Assembly: GCF_031010195.1 (NCBI RefSeq)
Contig: NZ_JAUAMC010000004.1
Coordinates: forward strand, 1 to 64,000
DNA: 64,000 nucleotides
Source: Halomonas sp. SpR8
Lineage (GTDB): Bacteria > Pseudomonadota > Gammaproteobacteria > Pseudomonadales > Halomonadaceae
Direction: 5' to 3'
Below the pieces are notes generated by a model that saw only the letters and a program-made list of their open reading frames with translations, had not been told where the DNA came from and did no database searches. How positions within the stretch are numbered: the first letter of the stretch is position 1; each line of letters opens with the position of its first letter. Made by a program: the position numbers and the translations under genes. Below are positions 26,078 through 34,607 of the stretch, piece by piece.

Positions 26078-28213
26078 ATGAGTAAAGAGATCGAAGATCA
26101 TCGCCTGTTTAACCACAGCGGCAACCAACCTTTCGCCGATGTATTGGCGCGCCATGTATCCCGTCGCGATGTGATGCGCGGTGGTTTGAGCATGGCCGCT
26201 GCCTCAATGCTTGGTTTTGGCGGTGCTGCTCAAGCGCTTGCTTCAAACGGGGCACAAAAAACACCTCTGACACTGGCGTTTGAAGCGGTTCATGGGTCAC
26301 TCACCGACGCCGTCGTGGTGCCGGACGGTTACGTGGCCCAAGTCTTGGTGCCGTGGGGTACGCCGCTAAGCGCTGGCGGAAGTTGGCAGTCTGACCAGCC
26401 TATGACGACCGAGCATCAAGCCACCAGCGTGGGCATGCACCATGATGGTATGGACGCCTTTCCGCTGGATGCCGAAAATGCTTCACGGCGTTTTTTGCTG
26501 GCGCTAAACCATGAATATATTGATCAGGATGCGCTCTGGGCACCGCAGGGTGGTCCCACCAACGCGGATGAGGGTAAGCGCCCGGCGGAGGAGTCGCGCA
26601 CCGAGATCAATGCTCACGGTGTGACCATTGTCGAGGTCGAAAAAGACGCCAACGGGCAGTGGTCGCATGTGCCGGGATCGCGCTATAACCGCCGCTTTAC
26701 CAGCGCAACGGAAATGGATCTGGCTGGCCCCGTGGCAGGCAGTGATTACGTCAAAACGCGCTTTTCACCGGCGGGTACTCAAACCCGGGGCACCAACAAT
26801 AACTGCGGACACGGCATCACGCCCTGGGGCACCTATATTGCCTGTGAAGAGAACTGGCCCAACGTCTTTGTTCACACCGGCGAGCGCTTCCAGGACGACG
26901 CCCGGATTGGCATTCCCACCGAGCGCGGCCGCTACGCCTGGGAAACGTCGGCGGGTGATGCTTCTGAAAAGAACGACGAGTTTGCCCGTTTTGATATCAC
27001 GCCACGCGGTGAGCGCGCCGAGGATGACTACCGTAATGAAGCGCGAACCTTCGGCTACCAGGTCGAAATCGACCCTTATAGCGGTGCCCGGGCAGTTAAG
27101 CGCACGGCTCTGGGCCGTTTCCGCCATGAAGGCTGCTGGTTAGGCAAACTGGAAGCTGGCCAGCCGGTGGTGTTCTATTCCGGCCACGATGCCCGCAACG
27201 AGTACGTGTATAAATACGTCTCCGACGCGGCCTGGGATCCCGCTGATGCCAACCGCCCAGGCGAGGCGTACGACCGTCTCGCCATCGGCAATAAATATAT
27301 GGATAACGGCACCCTCTATGTGGCCCGCTTTCACGCCGATGGCAGCGGTGAGTGGTTGCCGCTGACGCCTGATGCTGAGGCCCAGGATGGCCGTACCTTG
27401 GCAGCGGCGCTGGGCTTGGCAGAGAATGATTTAGCCGGTGTGATTATCAATACCTGCGATGCGGCGGACCTGATGGGGGCAACACCGATGGATCGCCCTG
27501 AATGGGCCGCCGTGGATACGGCCACCGGAGATGTGTATCTAACGCTGACTAACAATTCCCAGCGTAGTGAGGAGGCCGCAGTGCCTACCTTTACCAATGA
27601 AGGTGACGAGATTGCTCAGTTGGGGGTTGGCTATGTTACTGCCCCGACTGACGCCGCCAACCCTCGCGCAAATAACGGCGCGGGTCACATTATCCGCTGG
27701 CGTGAAAGTCGCCTGCCGAATGCGTTTCGCTGGGAAGTGTTTGTATTTGGTGCGGCGACCGACGATGCGGATAACCTTTCGGGTCTAACCGAAATGAACC
27801 AGTTTGCCAGCCCTGATGGGCTCTGGTTTGATGAGCGCGATGATGGTCAGGGCATTCTGTGGATTCAGACCGATAACGGCTATGAAGGCATTACGGAGTA
27901 CACCAACGACCAACTGCTTGCCGTGGTACCCAATGGGTTAGACGACATCCAGGGAACCGGCCCGGTGATTAACAGCAGTAACCAGCAACAGCTTAAGCGC
28001 TTTGCGGTAGGGCCCAACGGCTGCGAAGTGACAGGCATTTTTACCACGCCGGATAAAACCGCGCTGTTTATCAATATTCAGCATCCAGATAACTGGCCAG
28101 CCGATGGTAATGCGCTAGTGCAAGATGCCACTGCCGCTGCTAGCGGTCAGGTACGGCCCCGGGCCTCGACCGTGGTGATTCAAAAGCGTGATGGTGGGCC
28201 TATAGGGGTTTAA
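26078..28213 (+). CDS. phoX: PhoX-type alkaline phosphatase (DUF839), Tat-exported
   Basis: The 711-residue product begins with a long n-region and the twin-arginine motif SRRDVMRGG followed by SMAAASMLGFGGAAQALA, so it should leave the cytoplasm folded. The body is the PhoX beta-propeller (DUF839): LNHEYID near residue 150, NNNCGHGITPWGTYIACEENW, GRFRHEGCWL, YVYKYVS and TNNSQR are recognisable. PhoX enzymes use calcium and iron to release phosphate from monoesters. The gene stands alone between the Pho box and a strong terminator. A GGGGGAG ribosome site precedes the ATG. Confidence 0.92.
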   Translation: MSKEIEDHRLFNHSGNQPFADVLARHVSRRDVMRGGLSMAAASMLGFGGAAQALASNGAQKTPLTLAFEAVHGSLTDAVVVPDGYVAQVLVPWGTPLSAGGSWQSDQPMTTEHQATSVGMHHDGMDAFPLDAENASRRFLLALNHEYIDQDALWAPQGGPTNADEGKRPAEESRTEINAHGVTIVEVEKDANGQWSHVPGSRYNRRFTSATEMDLAGPVAGSDYVKTRFSPAGTQTRGTNNNCGHGITPWGTYIACEENWPNVFVHTGERFQDDARIGIPTERGRYAWETSAGDASEKNDEFARFDITPRGERAEDDYRNEARTFGYQVEIDPYSGARAVKRTALGRFRHEGCWLGKLEAGQPVVFYSGHDARNEYVYKYVSDAAWDPADANRPGEAYDRLAIGNKYMDNGTLYVARFHADGSGEWLPLTPDAEAQDGRTLAAALGLAENDLAGVIINTCDAADLMGATPMDRPEWAAVDTATGDVYLTLTNNSQRSEEAAVPTFTNEGDEIAQLGVGYVTAPTDAANPRANNGAGHIIRWRESRLPNAFRWEVFVFGAATDDADNLSGLTEMNQFASPDGLWFDERDDGQGILWIQTDNGYEGITEYTNDQLLAVVPNGLDDIQGTGPVINSSNQQQLKRFAVGPNGCEVTGIFTTPDKTALFINIQHPDNWPADGNALVQDATAAASGQVRPRASTVVIQKRDGGPIGV

Positions 28214-28255
28214 AAATCAGGTACTAAGCGCTGGAGTGATAACAAGCGCGCTATT

Positions 28256-28292
28256 AAAAGCTTCGAACCTCTCTCAGGTTCGAAGCTTTTTT
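28256..28292. terminator. Bidirectional intrinsic terminator
   Basis: AAAAGCTTCGAACCT (28256-28270) pairs perfectly with AGGTTCGAAGCTTTT (28276-28290) around a 5-base loop, with extra Ts after it and As before it. It therefore works for phoX on the plus strand and for the DUF1127 gene on the minus strand. Confidence 0.92.
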
Positions 28293-28296
28293 GGTT

Positions 28297-28632
28297 TTAG
28301 GCTTGCTGAGCCTGTCGTTTTTTCTGCCGGGCTTCTAACGCCTGAATGGCATCGACCTTCAAGGGCAGTTGGCTAGCCCAGAGGATATCGTCGCGGCAAT
28401 GGCCAATATCGCGCAGTACATGATCGTCGTAGTCCAGTAGCGGCACTATATGGCGGCGGTAAAGCCTGCGCCGCCGGTAACGCCACCAGCCCATATCCAG
28501 TGCTCGGATCAGCCGCATTGACGGCATGGCGGGCATGTAAAAATGCAATTGTGGTGGCTTGGGCGGCGGCGCCAGTTGGCTGGCCTTTTCCCAGGCGTTG
28601 TGGGCATGTTGGGTAGGATCTTCGCATTTCAT
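28297..28632 (-). CDS. DUF1127 domain protein
   Basis: The product has 111 residues. The second half contains the DUF1127/YjiS-like core, an Arg-rich helix RYRRRRLYRRHIVPLLDYDDHVLRDIGHCRDDI, after a poorly conserved Pro-rich N-terminal part. Small DUF1127 proteins in other bacteria bind RNA or affect phosphate and carbon metabolism, but roles vary. It is divergent from a LysR-type regulator, a common pairing for DUF1127 genes, with a 185-base gap between them, so that regulator probably controls it. Confidence 0.8.
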   Translation of the reverse strand: MKCEDPTQHAHNAWEKASQLAPPPKPPQLHFYMPAMPSMRLIRALDMGWWRYRRRRLYRRHIVPLLDYDDHVLRDIGHCRDDILWASQLPLKVDAIQALEARQKKRQAQQA

Positions 28633-28817
28633 CGCGCACCTCCATCGTCACCCCCGCTGCACAGTAAGCGGTGCCTATGCACCGACTGGGCAGGTGTGAA
28701 CTGTGGTGAATAAGTAGGAGGGTCGCGACCTCTGGTTATCAGCTTGGCGCTTCGCCTTGAATCAATCAAACGAAAAGATCTACACTGTGTGTTAAGATTT
28801 TCTGAAAGGTTAGTGCG

Positions 28818-29711
28818 ATGAACCAACTCTCAACCCTACCACCCAGCCGGGCCGCCTTGCCGCTACTGGATAGCGAGGTGCTGCGTACTTTTGTGACGAT
28901 TGCCGAGAGCGGCAGTTTTACCCGCGCCGCCCAGCAGCTGTTTCGCACCCCTTCTGCGCTGAGCATGCAAATCAAACGCCTGGAAGAGATCCTCGGCCAG
29001 ACGCTGTTTGTGCGCGAGGCGCGGCACGTCCGCCTGACTGCCGAGGGGGAGGTGCTGCTGGGCTATGGCCGACGACTGCTTAAACTCAATGCGGAAGCCG
29101 TGACCCAGTTTTTAGCGCCTACTATAGAAGGGCGCGTGGGACTGGGCATAACAGACGACGTGGTGGGGCGTATTCTGCCGACGGTACTCGCCCAGTTTGC
29201 CCGTTCGCACCCGGCGGTGCAGGTCGATGTCGAGGTGGGACGCAGCAAAGACCTGCTCGCCAGGCTGGATGAGGGCGAGCTTGATCTCGCCCTGGTGATG
29301 GCCGGAGGGCCTGGTCAGGCGGCGCGGGGGGAGATCGTCCACAGCGAACCGCTGGTATGGGCGGGGCGTGAGGATGGAGTTGCCGTGCAGCGCACGCCAC
29401 TACCGGTAACCCTGGCACAACAGGGGTGTGCGTGGCGTCGAATTACCCTCAATGCCCTTGATCAAGCGGGGATTGCATACCGAATTGCTTACTCCTGCGA
29501 CCACTGTGCTGGGCAGGAGGCCGCTATGCTGGCCGATTTGGCCGTGACGGCCTTCCCCAAAAGCTTGGTTCGCCCGCCCCTCAAACGCCTTCACAACGAA
29601 TCGCTTCCCCCGCTAGGCGATTACCAAGTGGCACTGGTGAAGCGCGCAGGGAGTGGCGACGCCAGTGAGGTATTGGCCGAACGAGTGGTCGAGGCGTTTC
29701 GGGAGGGTTAA
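28818..29711 (+). CDS. LysR-type transcriptional regulator
   Basis: The 297-residue product has an N-terminal LysR helix-turn-helix (LRTFVTIAESGSFTRAAQQLFRTPSALSMQIKRLEEILGQTLFVRE) at about 22-70 and a periplasmic-binding-like effector domain. GLGITDDVVGRILPTVLAQFARSHPAVQVDVEVG resembles LrhA/HexA-type regulators. It is divergent from the DUF1127 gene and ends 7 bases before the convergent Lrp gene. The effector is not evident. Confidence 0.85.
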   Translation: MNQLSTLPPSRAALPLLDSEVLRTFVTIAESGSFTRAAQQLFRTPSALSMQIKRLEEILGQTLFVREARHVRLTAEGEVLLGYGRRLLKLNAEAVTQFLAPTIEGRVGLGITDDVVGRILPTVLAQFARSHPAVQVDVEVGRSKDLLARLDEGELDLALVMAGGPGQAARGEIVHSEPLVWAGREDGVAVQRTPLPVTLAQQGCAWRRITLNALDQAGIAYRIAYSCDHCAGQEAAMLADLAVTAFPKSLVRPPLKRLHNESLPPLGDYQVALVKRAGSGDASEVLAERVVEAFREG

Positions 29712-29718
29712 ATATTGT

Positions 29719-30216
29719 TCACTGACCCTGGCCTTCCATTAACGTGCGCAGCGGAAGCTGCTCTTTATTGATGGGCGTCTTGATAACGATATAGCTGAAG
29801 TACTTTTCAATGCCGATTTCATCCTCAATAAGTGCCTCCATCACACGCTGGTAATGGGCAATACTGCGGGTGATAAAGCGCAGCAAATAGTCATAGCCAC
29901 CGCTGATAAGGTGGCACTCCATGACTTCATCAACCTGACGAATTTTTTGCTCAAAGCGTAGAAAATCTTCCCGGTGGTGATCCGACAGGGTGACCTCTGT
30001 AAAGACGGTCACGCTCTCCATTATTTTGGCTAGATTGAGGCGGGCCTGAAACGAAGTGATGTAACCGGCGGCTTCTAGTCGCTTGACTCGCTGTAGACAA
30101 GGGCTGGGCGATAGCCCGACTGCATCGGCCAAATGAACGTTAGTCATCCTTCCATCTGCTTGAAGCTGTACCAGAATATTGATGTCGATACGGTCAAGAC
30201 GAACGCTAGCCACCAT
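29719..30216 (-). CDS. Lrp/AsnC-family regulator
   Basis: The 165-residue product has the AsnC winged helix (LDRIDINILVQLQADGRMTNVHLADAVGLSPSPCLQRVKRLEAAGYI) and a C-terminal RAM sensor domain (EVMECHLISGGYDYLLRFITRSIAHYQRVMEALI). It lies downstream of the HAD and transaminase genes on the same strand, so it probably controls that amino-acid catabolic set in response to an amino acid. Halophiles encode a similar regulator (DoeX) with ectoine degradation genes; the ectoine hydrolase and deacetylase are absent here, so I do not apply that name. Confidence 0.88.
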   Translation of the reverse strand: MVASVRLDRIDINILVQLQADGRMTNVHLADAVGLSPSPCLQRVKRLEAAGYITSFQARLNLAKIMESVTVFTEVTLSDHHREDFLRFEQKIRQVDEVMECHLISGGYDYLLRFITRSIAHYQRVMEALIEDEIGIEKYFSYIVIKTPINKEQLPLRTLMEGQGQ

Positions 30217-30282
30217 ACAAAGCCCTTTATTTATTAGGGGGGCAATAAGTTATGCCCCGTTGATTTGAACTAATACCTTTGT

Positions 30283-30927
30283 CTAAAGCAATTCGCCGCG
30301 TAGAGCAAGCTGGTGTTGATAAATAAAGTCGCTAAGCGAGATACACGTCTGTGTTTGTGGCCGGTCAGCTTTGGCACTGCGCGTGATACGGCAGTGCCCC
30401 CCACGACTATTTACCGAGGCGGGGCCAGCAGTTAAGAGCAGAACCTGGCTATCCGCCTCCATCTCCCGAAGCTTGGCACGCGCGGCCACAAAGCTGCCAG
30501 TGGTGAGACGCTCATTAGCTAAAAGGCCTATGCGCTGATTAAAGGCAAAGAACTCCTGCTCATTGAGGGACGTCACCACTTTGAGCCGATAGAACTTGCG
30601 CAGATAGTGAATAGCCCCAGGGGCATCTTCATAAAGTGAGCCAAAGCCAAGTGAGCTGGCAAATTCAATTCCTTCTTGCCAATCCACCTCCAGCCCCCAG
30701 CGGTTGGCCAGGGCGCGATAGACAGTACAGTGAGCCGAAACGGCGCCCATCTGCTCATCCGTGAGTTCATGCAGCGCCTGTACATAGTCTGCTAATACCT
30801 GCTCCTGCGGTGGCGGGGCAGGCATCAACGCTAACAGTGGCGATAGGCCACGCACAATGTCTCTATCGCGATCGATCAGCACGCCATGGGCATCCATGCA
30901 TAGCGTCGTATAGTCGGTCAATTGCAT
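30283..30927 (-). CDS. HAD-superfamily protein with degenerate C-terminal motifs
   Basis: The product has 214 residues. Motif I is CMDAHGVLIDRD with His at the +2 position, where phosphatases have Asp, which points to the haloacid-dehalogenase/phosphonatase branch. A candidate motif II Ser lies in VVTSLNEQEF and a possible motif III Lys in RAKLREME. The region where a motif IV acidic pair is expected reads LLLTAGPASVNSRGGHCRITRS and lacks clear Asp residues, so catalysis is doubtful. It lies between the transaminase (31-base gap) and the Lrp regulator, suggesting one transcription unit. Substrate unknown. Confidence 0.65.
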   Translation of the reverse strand: MQLTDYTTLCMDAHGVLIDRDRDIVRGLSPLLALMPAPPPQEQVLADYVQALHELTDEQMGAVSAHCTVYRALANRWGLEVDWQEGIEFASSLGFGSLYEDAPGAIHYLRKFYRLKVVTSLNEQEFFAFNQRIGLLANERLTTGSFVAARAKLREMEADSQVLLLTAGPASVNSRGGHCRITRSAKADRPQTQTCISLSDFIYQHQLALRGELL

Positions 30928-30958
30928 GACGTCCTGCTCTCCTGGCGTTGGCGATGAA

Positions 30959-32251
30959 TTAGTCAGTGGTGTTCGATAATGCGTTGTCTAACATCGCCAC
31001 TGCTTCGTCGATTTGTGCGTCGCTCGTATTCAATGGCGCCAGGAAGCGAATGACATTGCGGTGAACGCCGCACTTGATCACCAGCAAGCCCGCTGCACGG
31101 CAGTGATCGATGACCTGTTGCACCAGGGCGGCGTCTTCCGGTGTTACCCGTGGGCCGTTGAGAAGTTCGATGGCAAGCATCGGGCCTTGCCCGCGTACTT
31201 CGGCAATCAAAGGGTGCTTGGTTTGCAGTCGACGTAGTCCTGTTTCCAGCCGTTTGCCCATGGCGATGCCACGTTCAAGCAGTTGCTCATCTTCAAAAAT
31301 ATCCAGCACCGCCAGTGCCGCCGCACAGCTCAGCGCACTGCCGCCATAGGTGCCGCCAAGCCCACCCGGCGCGGGAGCTTGCATCATCTCGGTACGCCCA
31401 ACCACGCCTGAAATCGGTAAGCCACCGCCCAGGCTTTTAGCGACAGTGACCAGGTCTGGCTGGATATTGCTGTGTTCAAAGCCAAACATCTTGCCCGTGC
31501 GCCCGAAGCCGGTCTGGATTTCATCGGCGATGAGCACAATGCCGTGGCGTTCAGTCAAGGCGCGCAGGGCCTGCATAAACTCGATCGGTGCAGGCAGGAA
31601 GCCACCATCCCCCTGTACCGGCTCGATCAGAATAGCGGCGACCTGATCGGGGACGACTTCAGTGGCGAACAGCGTATCCAGCTCGGCAAGTACGTCCTCG
31701 CTACTGACGCCCCGCAGCGCATCCGGGTAGCTGACGTGGTGGATAGCGGGGGCAAAAGGGCCAAAATTTTGTCGGTAGGGCTGGCTCATGCCAGTGAGCG
31801 TGGTGCCCAACAGTGTGCGTCCATGAAAGCCGCCGCGAAAGGCAATCACGTTGGGGCGCCCTGTATGGGAGCGGGCAATTTTAATGGCGTTTTCTACCGC
31901 TTCAGCACCGGAGGTAAACAGCACGCTTTGGTAGGCATTTTCGCCGCCAACCAGCTTGGCCAACTGGCTAGCGAGCTCTATATAGCCTGGATAGGCCGCC
32001 ACCTGGAAACTCATATGGGAAATACGTTCCACCTGGGCCTGAACCGCTGCCACCACCCGTGGGTGATTGTGGCCGACATTGAGCACGCCGATACCCCCCA
32101 CGAAATCCAAATAGCGCTTGCCGTCGACGTCATAGACTTCGCTGCCGCGGGCATGGGAAATCACGATAGGGTGGGCGTTCACCACACCGCGGGGAATGCA
32201 CTGATCGCGCTGGCTTAGCATGGCGTGGGAAGGGTGGGCGTCGGTCTTCAT
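30959..32251 (-). CDS. Class III aminotransferase, GABA/diaminobutyrate type
   Basis: The 430-residue PLP enzyme transfers an omega-amino group to 2-oxoglutarate. FTSGAEAVENAIKIAR binds the cofactor phosphate, ADEIQTGFGRTG holds Asp243, and Lys272 in VTVAKSLGGGLPISG forms the Schiff base. EPVQGDGGF matches the EPVQGEGGF segment of GabT. Length and motifs fit 4-aminobutyrate transaminase (426 residues in E. coli), though diaminobutyrate and other omega-amino acids are possible. With the succinate-semialdehyde-type dehydrogenase at 35.8-37.2 kb it could form a GABA shunt. It heads the transaminase-HAD-Lrp unit. Confidence 0.87.
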   Translation of the reverse strand: MKTDAHPSHAMLSQRDQCIPRGVVNAHPIVISHARGSEVYDVDGKRYLDFVGGIGVLNVGHNHPRVVAAVQAQVERISHMSFQVAAYPGYIELASQLAKLVGGENAYQSVLFTSGAEAVENAIKIARSHTGRPNVIAFRGGFHGRTLLGTTLTGMSQPYRQNFGPFAPAIHHVSYPDALRGVSSEDVLAELDTLFATEVVPDQVAAILIEPVQGDGGFLPAPIEFMQALRALTERHGIVLIADEIQTGFGRTGKMFGFEHSNIQPDLVTVAKSLGGGLPISGVVGRTEMMQAPAPGGLGGTYGGSALSCAAALAVLDIFEDEQLLERGIAMGKRLETGLRRLQTKHPLIAEVRGQGPMLAIELLNGPRVTPEDAALVQQVIDHCRAAGLLVIKCGVHRNVIRFLAPLNTSDAQIDEAVAMLDNALSNTTD

Positions 32252-32589
32252 CTGCGGGCTCCTTGAACATAGTCACGTTATAGTCACGATTTTCATGTTG
32301 TGGTGTGTTGGCGCCGCTGGCAGAACGTGGAACGCGAGCGCCAACACCCCATGCGTTCTTGAGCTTACCGTCGTTAGCAAGCTAGTTACGCTTGGCATGG
32401 CATCGGTAACCGCGTAATCCTTCGTATTTTCTAGCCTGTGCAGCATCATCCACTGTCATGGGGGAGCGCAGTGTAATCTGCGTCTTGAGGGCGGATTTAG
32501 GCCCATGGCTTCGCTTCATCACCGCCAAAACGGTATCCGCTGCCTGTGAAACCACCGTAGGATGAAGTTTTAGCTAAGGAGACGCTGCG
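32252..32589. promoter_or_regulatory. Divergent intergenic region with direct and inverted repeats
   Basis: This 338-base gap separates the transaminase and the hydroxypyruvate reductase. It holds a direct repeat ATAGTCACG at 32269-32277 and 32280-32288 (11-base period, one helical turn). It also holds a 10-bp perfect inverted repeat, GTGTTGGCGC (32305-32314) and GCGCCAACAC (32338-32347). Both lie close to the transaminase start and may be regulator sites or leader structure. AAGGAG at 32576 is the ribosome site of the plus-strand gene. I see no coding gene in it. Confidence 0.45.
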
Positions 32590-33516
32590 ATGGCACTGCT
32601 GTATAAATCCGACCCGGTGCGCGGCGCCCGTTGGAAAGAACTTTTTGCCCAACACGCGCCGGATATCGAGTTCCGCCAATGGCCCGATATCGGCGACCCT
32701 AACGAGATTCGCTATTTGCTGGCGTGGATGCCCCCGGAAAACATCATGGCGTGCCTGCCCTCCCTTGAGGTGCTGTTTGCCACGTCTGCGGGTGTCGATC
32801 AGTTTGATTTTGACGCACTGCCTTCAGAGCTGCCGGTCGTGCGGATGCTTGACCCCTCTATTGAGAGCGGCATGATTGAGTACGCCACCTTTGCAACGCT
32901 ATGGTTGCACCGCCGCATGGGCGACTATGTGCGCCAGCAGCGCGAGGGAAAATGGCAGGCGCATATGCTGGTGCCTACAGCAAAACGGCGCATCGGTGTA
33001 CTCGGTTTAGGCCAGTTGGGCTACGCCATCGCGACCCATCTGGCAGGTTACGGTTTTGACGTGCGCGGTTGGTCGCGTTCGCCAAAACAGGTGGCGAATG
33101 TTCACTGCCACAGTGGCCAGGAAGCGCTGGATGGTTTCCTTGCTGAAAGCGATATTGTGATCTGCGTATTGCCGCTGACCGACGCCACCCGCGGCATCCT
33201 TAATAGAGATCTTTTTGCACGTATGCCCGAAGGCGCGGCTTTGATCAACATTGGCCGTGGCGAGCACCTGGTTGACCACGATCTGACGCAAGCCCTCGAC
33301 GAGGGGCAACTAAGTGCCGCGGTGCTGGATGTGTTGAGTGAAGAGCCGCCCGCCGATGATCACCCCTTCTGGCGGGACGAGCGGATTTTGCTGACCCCCC
33401 ATGTGGCCGCCATGACGCAGCCCGATAGCGCTTTCCCGGTTCTGCTGGATAACCTGCGTCGTTACCAGCGCGGAGAGGCAATGATCGGCAGGGTCGATCT
33501 GCAGCGTGGCTACTAG
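32590..33516 (+). CDS. ghrA: Glyoxylate/hydroxypyruvate reductase A-type dehydrogenase
   Basis: The 308-residue product belongs to the D-2-hydroxyacid dehydrogenases. The Rossmann motif is GVLGLGQLGYAIATHL, the catalytic Arg lies in INIGRGEHLVDHDL, the Glu in LDVLSEEPPADDHPFW and the His in LLTPHVAAMTQP. The last two segments and the N-terminal AWMPPENIMACLPSLEVLFATSAGVDQ match GhrA, which reduces glyoxylate to glycolate and hydroxypyruvate to glycerate. It is divergent from the transaminase and convergent with the EutB-like gene. It may recycle 2-oxo acids produced by neighbouring enzymes. Confidence 0.9.
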   Translation: MALLYKSDPVRGARWKELFAQHAPDIEFRQWPDIGDPNEIRYLLAWMPPENIMACLPSLEVLFATSAGVDQFDFDALPSELPVVRMLDPSIESGMIEYATFATLWLHRRMGDYVRQQREGKWQAHMLVPTAKRRIGVLGLGQLGYAIATHLAGYGFDVRGWSRSPKQVANVHCHSGQEALDGFLAESDIVICVLPLTDATRGILNRDLFARMPEGAALINIGRGEHLVDHDLTQALDEGQLSAAVLDVLSEEPPADDHPFWRDERILLTPHVAAMTQPDSAFPVLLDNLRRYQRGEAMIGRVDLQRGY

Positions 33517-33588
33517 GCGTTGTACAAAAATTGCCTGCGCTCGCCGTCTGTTCGTGCAAGCTCTAACATTTAACAATAGCGTTCCTAC

Positions 33589-34584
33589 CTACTCGCTCGC
33601 CCTGGGGATCGGCGAGTGAGTAGGTTTGTATATCTCTGCTAGTTCACCTAAGTCCCAGTTTCCGCCCGTCAATACAGCACAGACTTTTTCATCTGGTCTG
33701 GTGTTAATATGACCGGCCAACAAAGCGCCAATGCCAATTGAAGCGGCAGGCTCCACTATCAGCTTTGCATCGTTAGCAAGGGTTTGCATGCCTGCAATAA
33801 TATAGCTGTCTTCTACGAGAATGATTTCGTCGACATGTTGTTCAATAATCGGGTATGGGTTTTGGCCAGGTACGCTTATTCTTAATCCATCCGCAATGGT
33901 GTTTTGTAAAGGCAGCGATATACGCTCTTTATGTATCCTGCTTTGAAAATATTTAGGTGTTAAGGCAGGTTCCACACCGATCACACGCACCGATGGTTTT
34001 ATTGCTTTTATAGCGGTGGCGATCCCTGAAATAAGGCCTCCACCGCCCATGGGAATGATGACCGTGTCAACATCTTCCAAGTCTTCTAATATTTCACATC
34101 CAATGGTGCCCTGGCCCGCCATTACCATCGGATCTTCAAAAGCGTGAACAACTGCATACTTATTTTCTTCCGCAATTTCATACACTCTTTTCCATCTAGC
34201 TGCCGTATCACCATCGAACAGTATGACTTCTGCCCCAAGCGCTTTTGTATTGGCGATTTTAATTTTTGGTGCGGTTGCCGGAAGCACTAATAGCGCTTTT
34301 ACACCCAGCAATCTGGCGGCGTAGGCAAGTCCCTGTGCATGATTGCCCGAAGAAGTGGCAATTATGCCATTAGCTATCTCTCCTTTCGGGAGGGAGAGCG
34401 ACTTGTTTAAAGCCCCGCGGATTTTAAAGGCGCCGGTAATTTGTAGGTTCTCTGGCTTAAGGTATATTTGACAGCCGAGTGCTTCATCCATTTTTTCACC
34501 GCGTAATAGCGGTGTGTGCTTAATGTAAGGTTTTAATCGTTCTTGGGCTTCTCGAATATCCTGAATGGTAGGACGGTCGCACAT
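33589..34584 (-). CDS. eutB: PLP-dependent threonine/hydroxyaspartate dehydratase-like protein (EutB-like)
   Basis: The ATG at 34584 is chosen because GGAG lies 9 bases before it; two upstream ATGs (34608, 34599) lack such a site. The resulting 331-residue product is a fold-type II enzyme with Lys54 in ITGAFKIRGALN, the phosphate cup SSGNHAQGLAYAARLLG and the glycine loop PMGGGGLISGIA. It resembles serine/threonine dehydratases, and its pairing with a cyclodeaminase-like gene is typical of EutB/EutC (hydroxyectoine use) and of BhcB/BhcD (beta-hydroxyaspartate cycle). Base composition is clearly more AT-rich than its neighbours, suggesting recent acquisition. Exact substrate uncertain. Confidence 0.75.
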   Translation of the reverse strand: MCDRPTIQDIREAQERLKPYIKHTPLLRGEKMDEALGCQIYLKPENLQITGAFKIRGALNKSLSLPKGEIANGIIATSSGNHAQGLAYAARLLGVKALLVLPATAPKIKIANTKALGAEVILFDGDTAARWKRVYEIAEENKYAVVHAFEDPMVMAGQGTIGCEILEDLEDVDTVIIPMGGGGLISGIATAIKAIKPSVRVIGVEPALTPKYFQSRIHKERISLPLQNTIADGLRISVPGQNPYPIIEQHVDEIILVEDSYIIAGMQTLANDAKLIVEPAASIGIGALLAGHINTRPDEKVCAVLTGGNWDLGELAEIYKPTHSPIPRASE

Positions 34585-34607
34585 AGTGCTTATCTCCATA
34601 AACAGCA

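Noticed and set aside
31472-32218. Long 248-codon plus-strand reading frame opposite the transaminase gene
   Set aside because: It is wholly antisense to a gene with complete PLP motifs and shows no recognisable domain or ribosome site.
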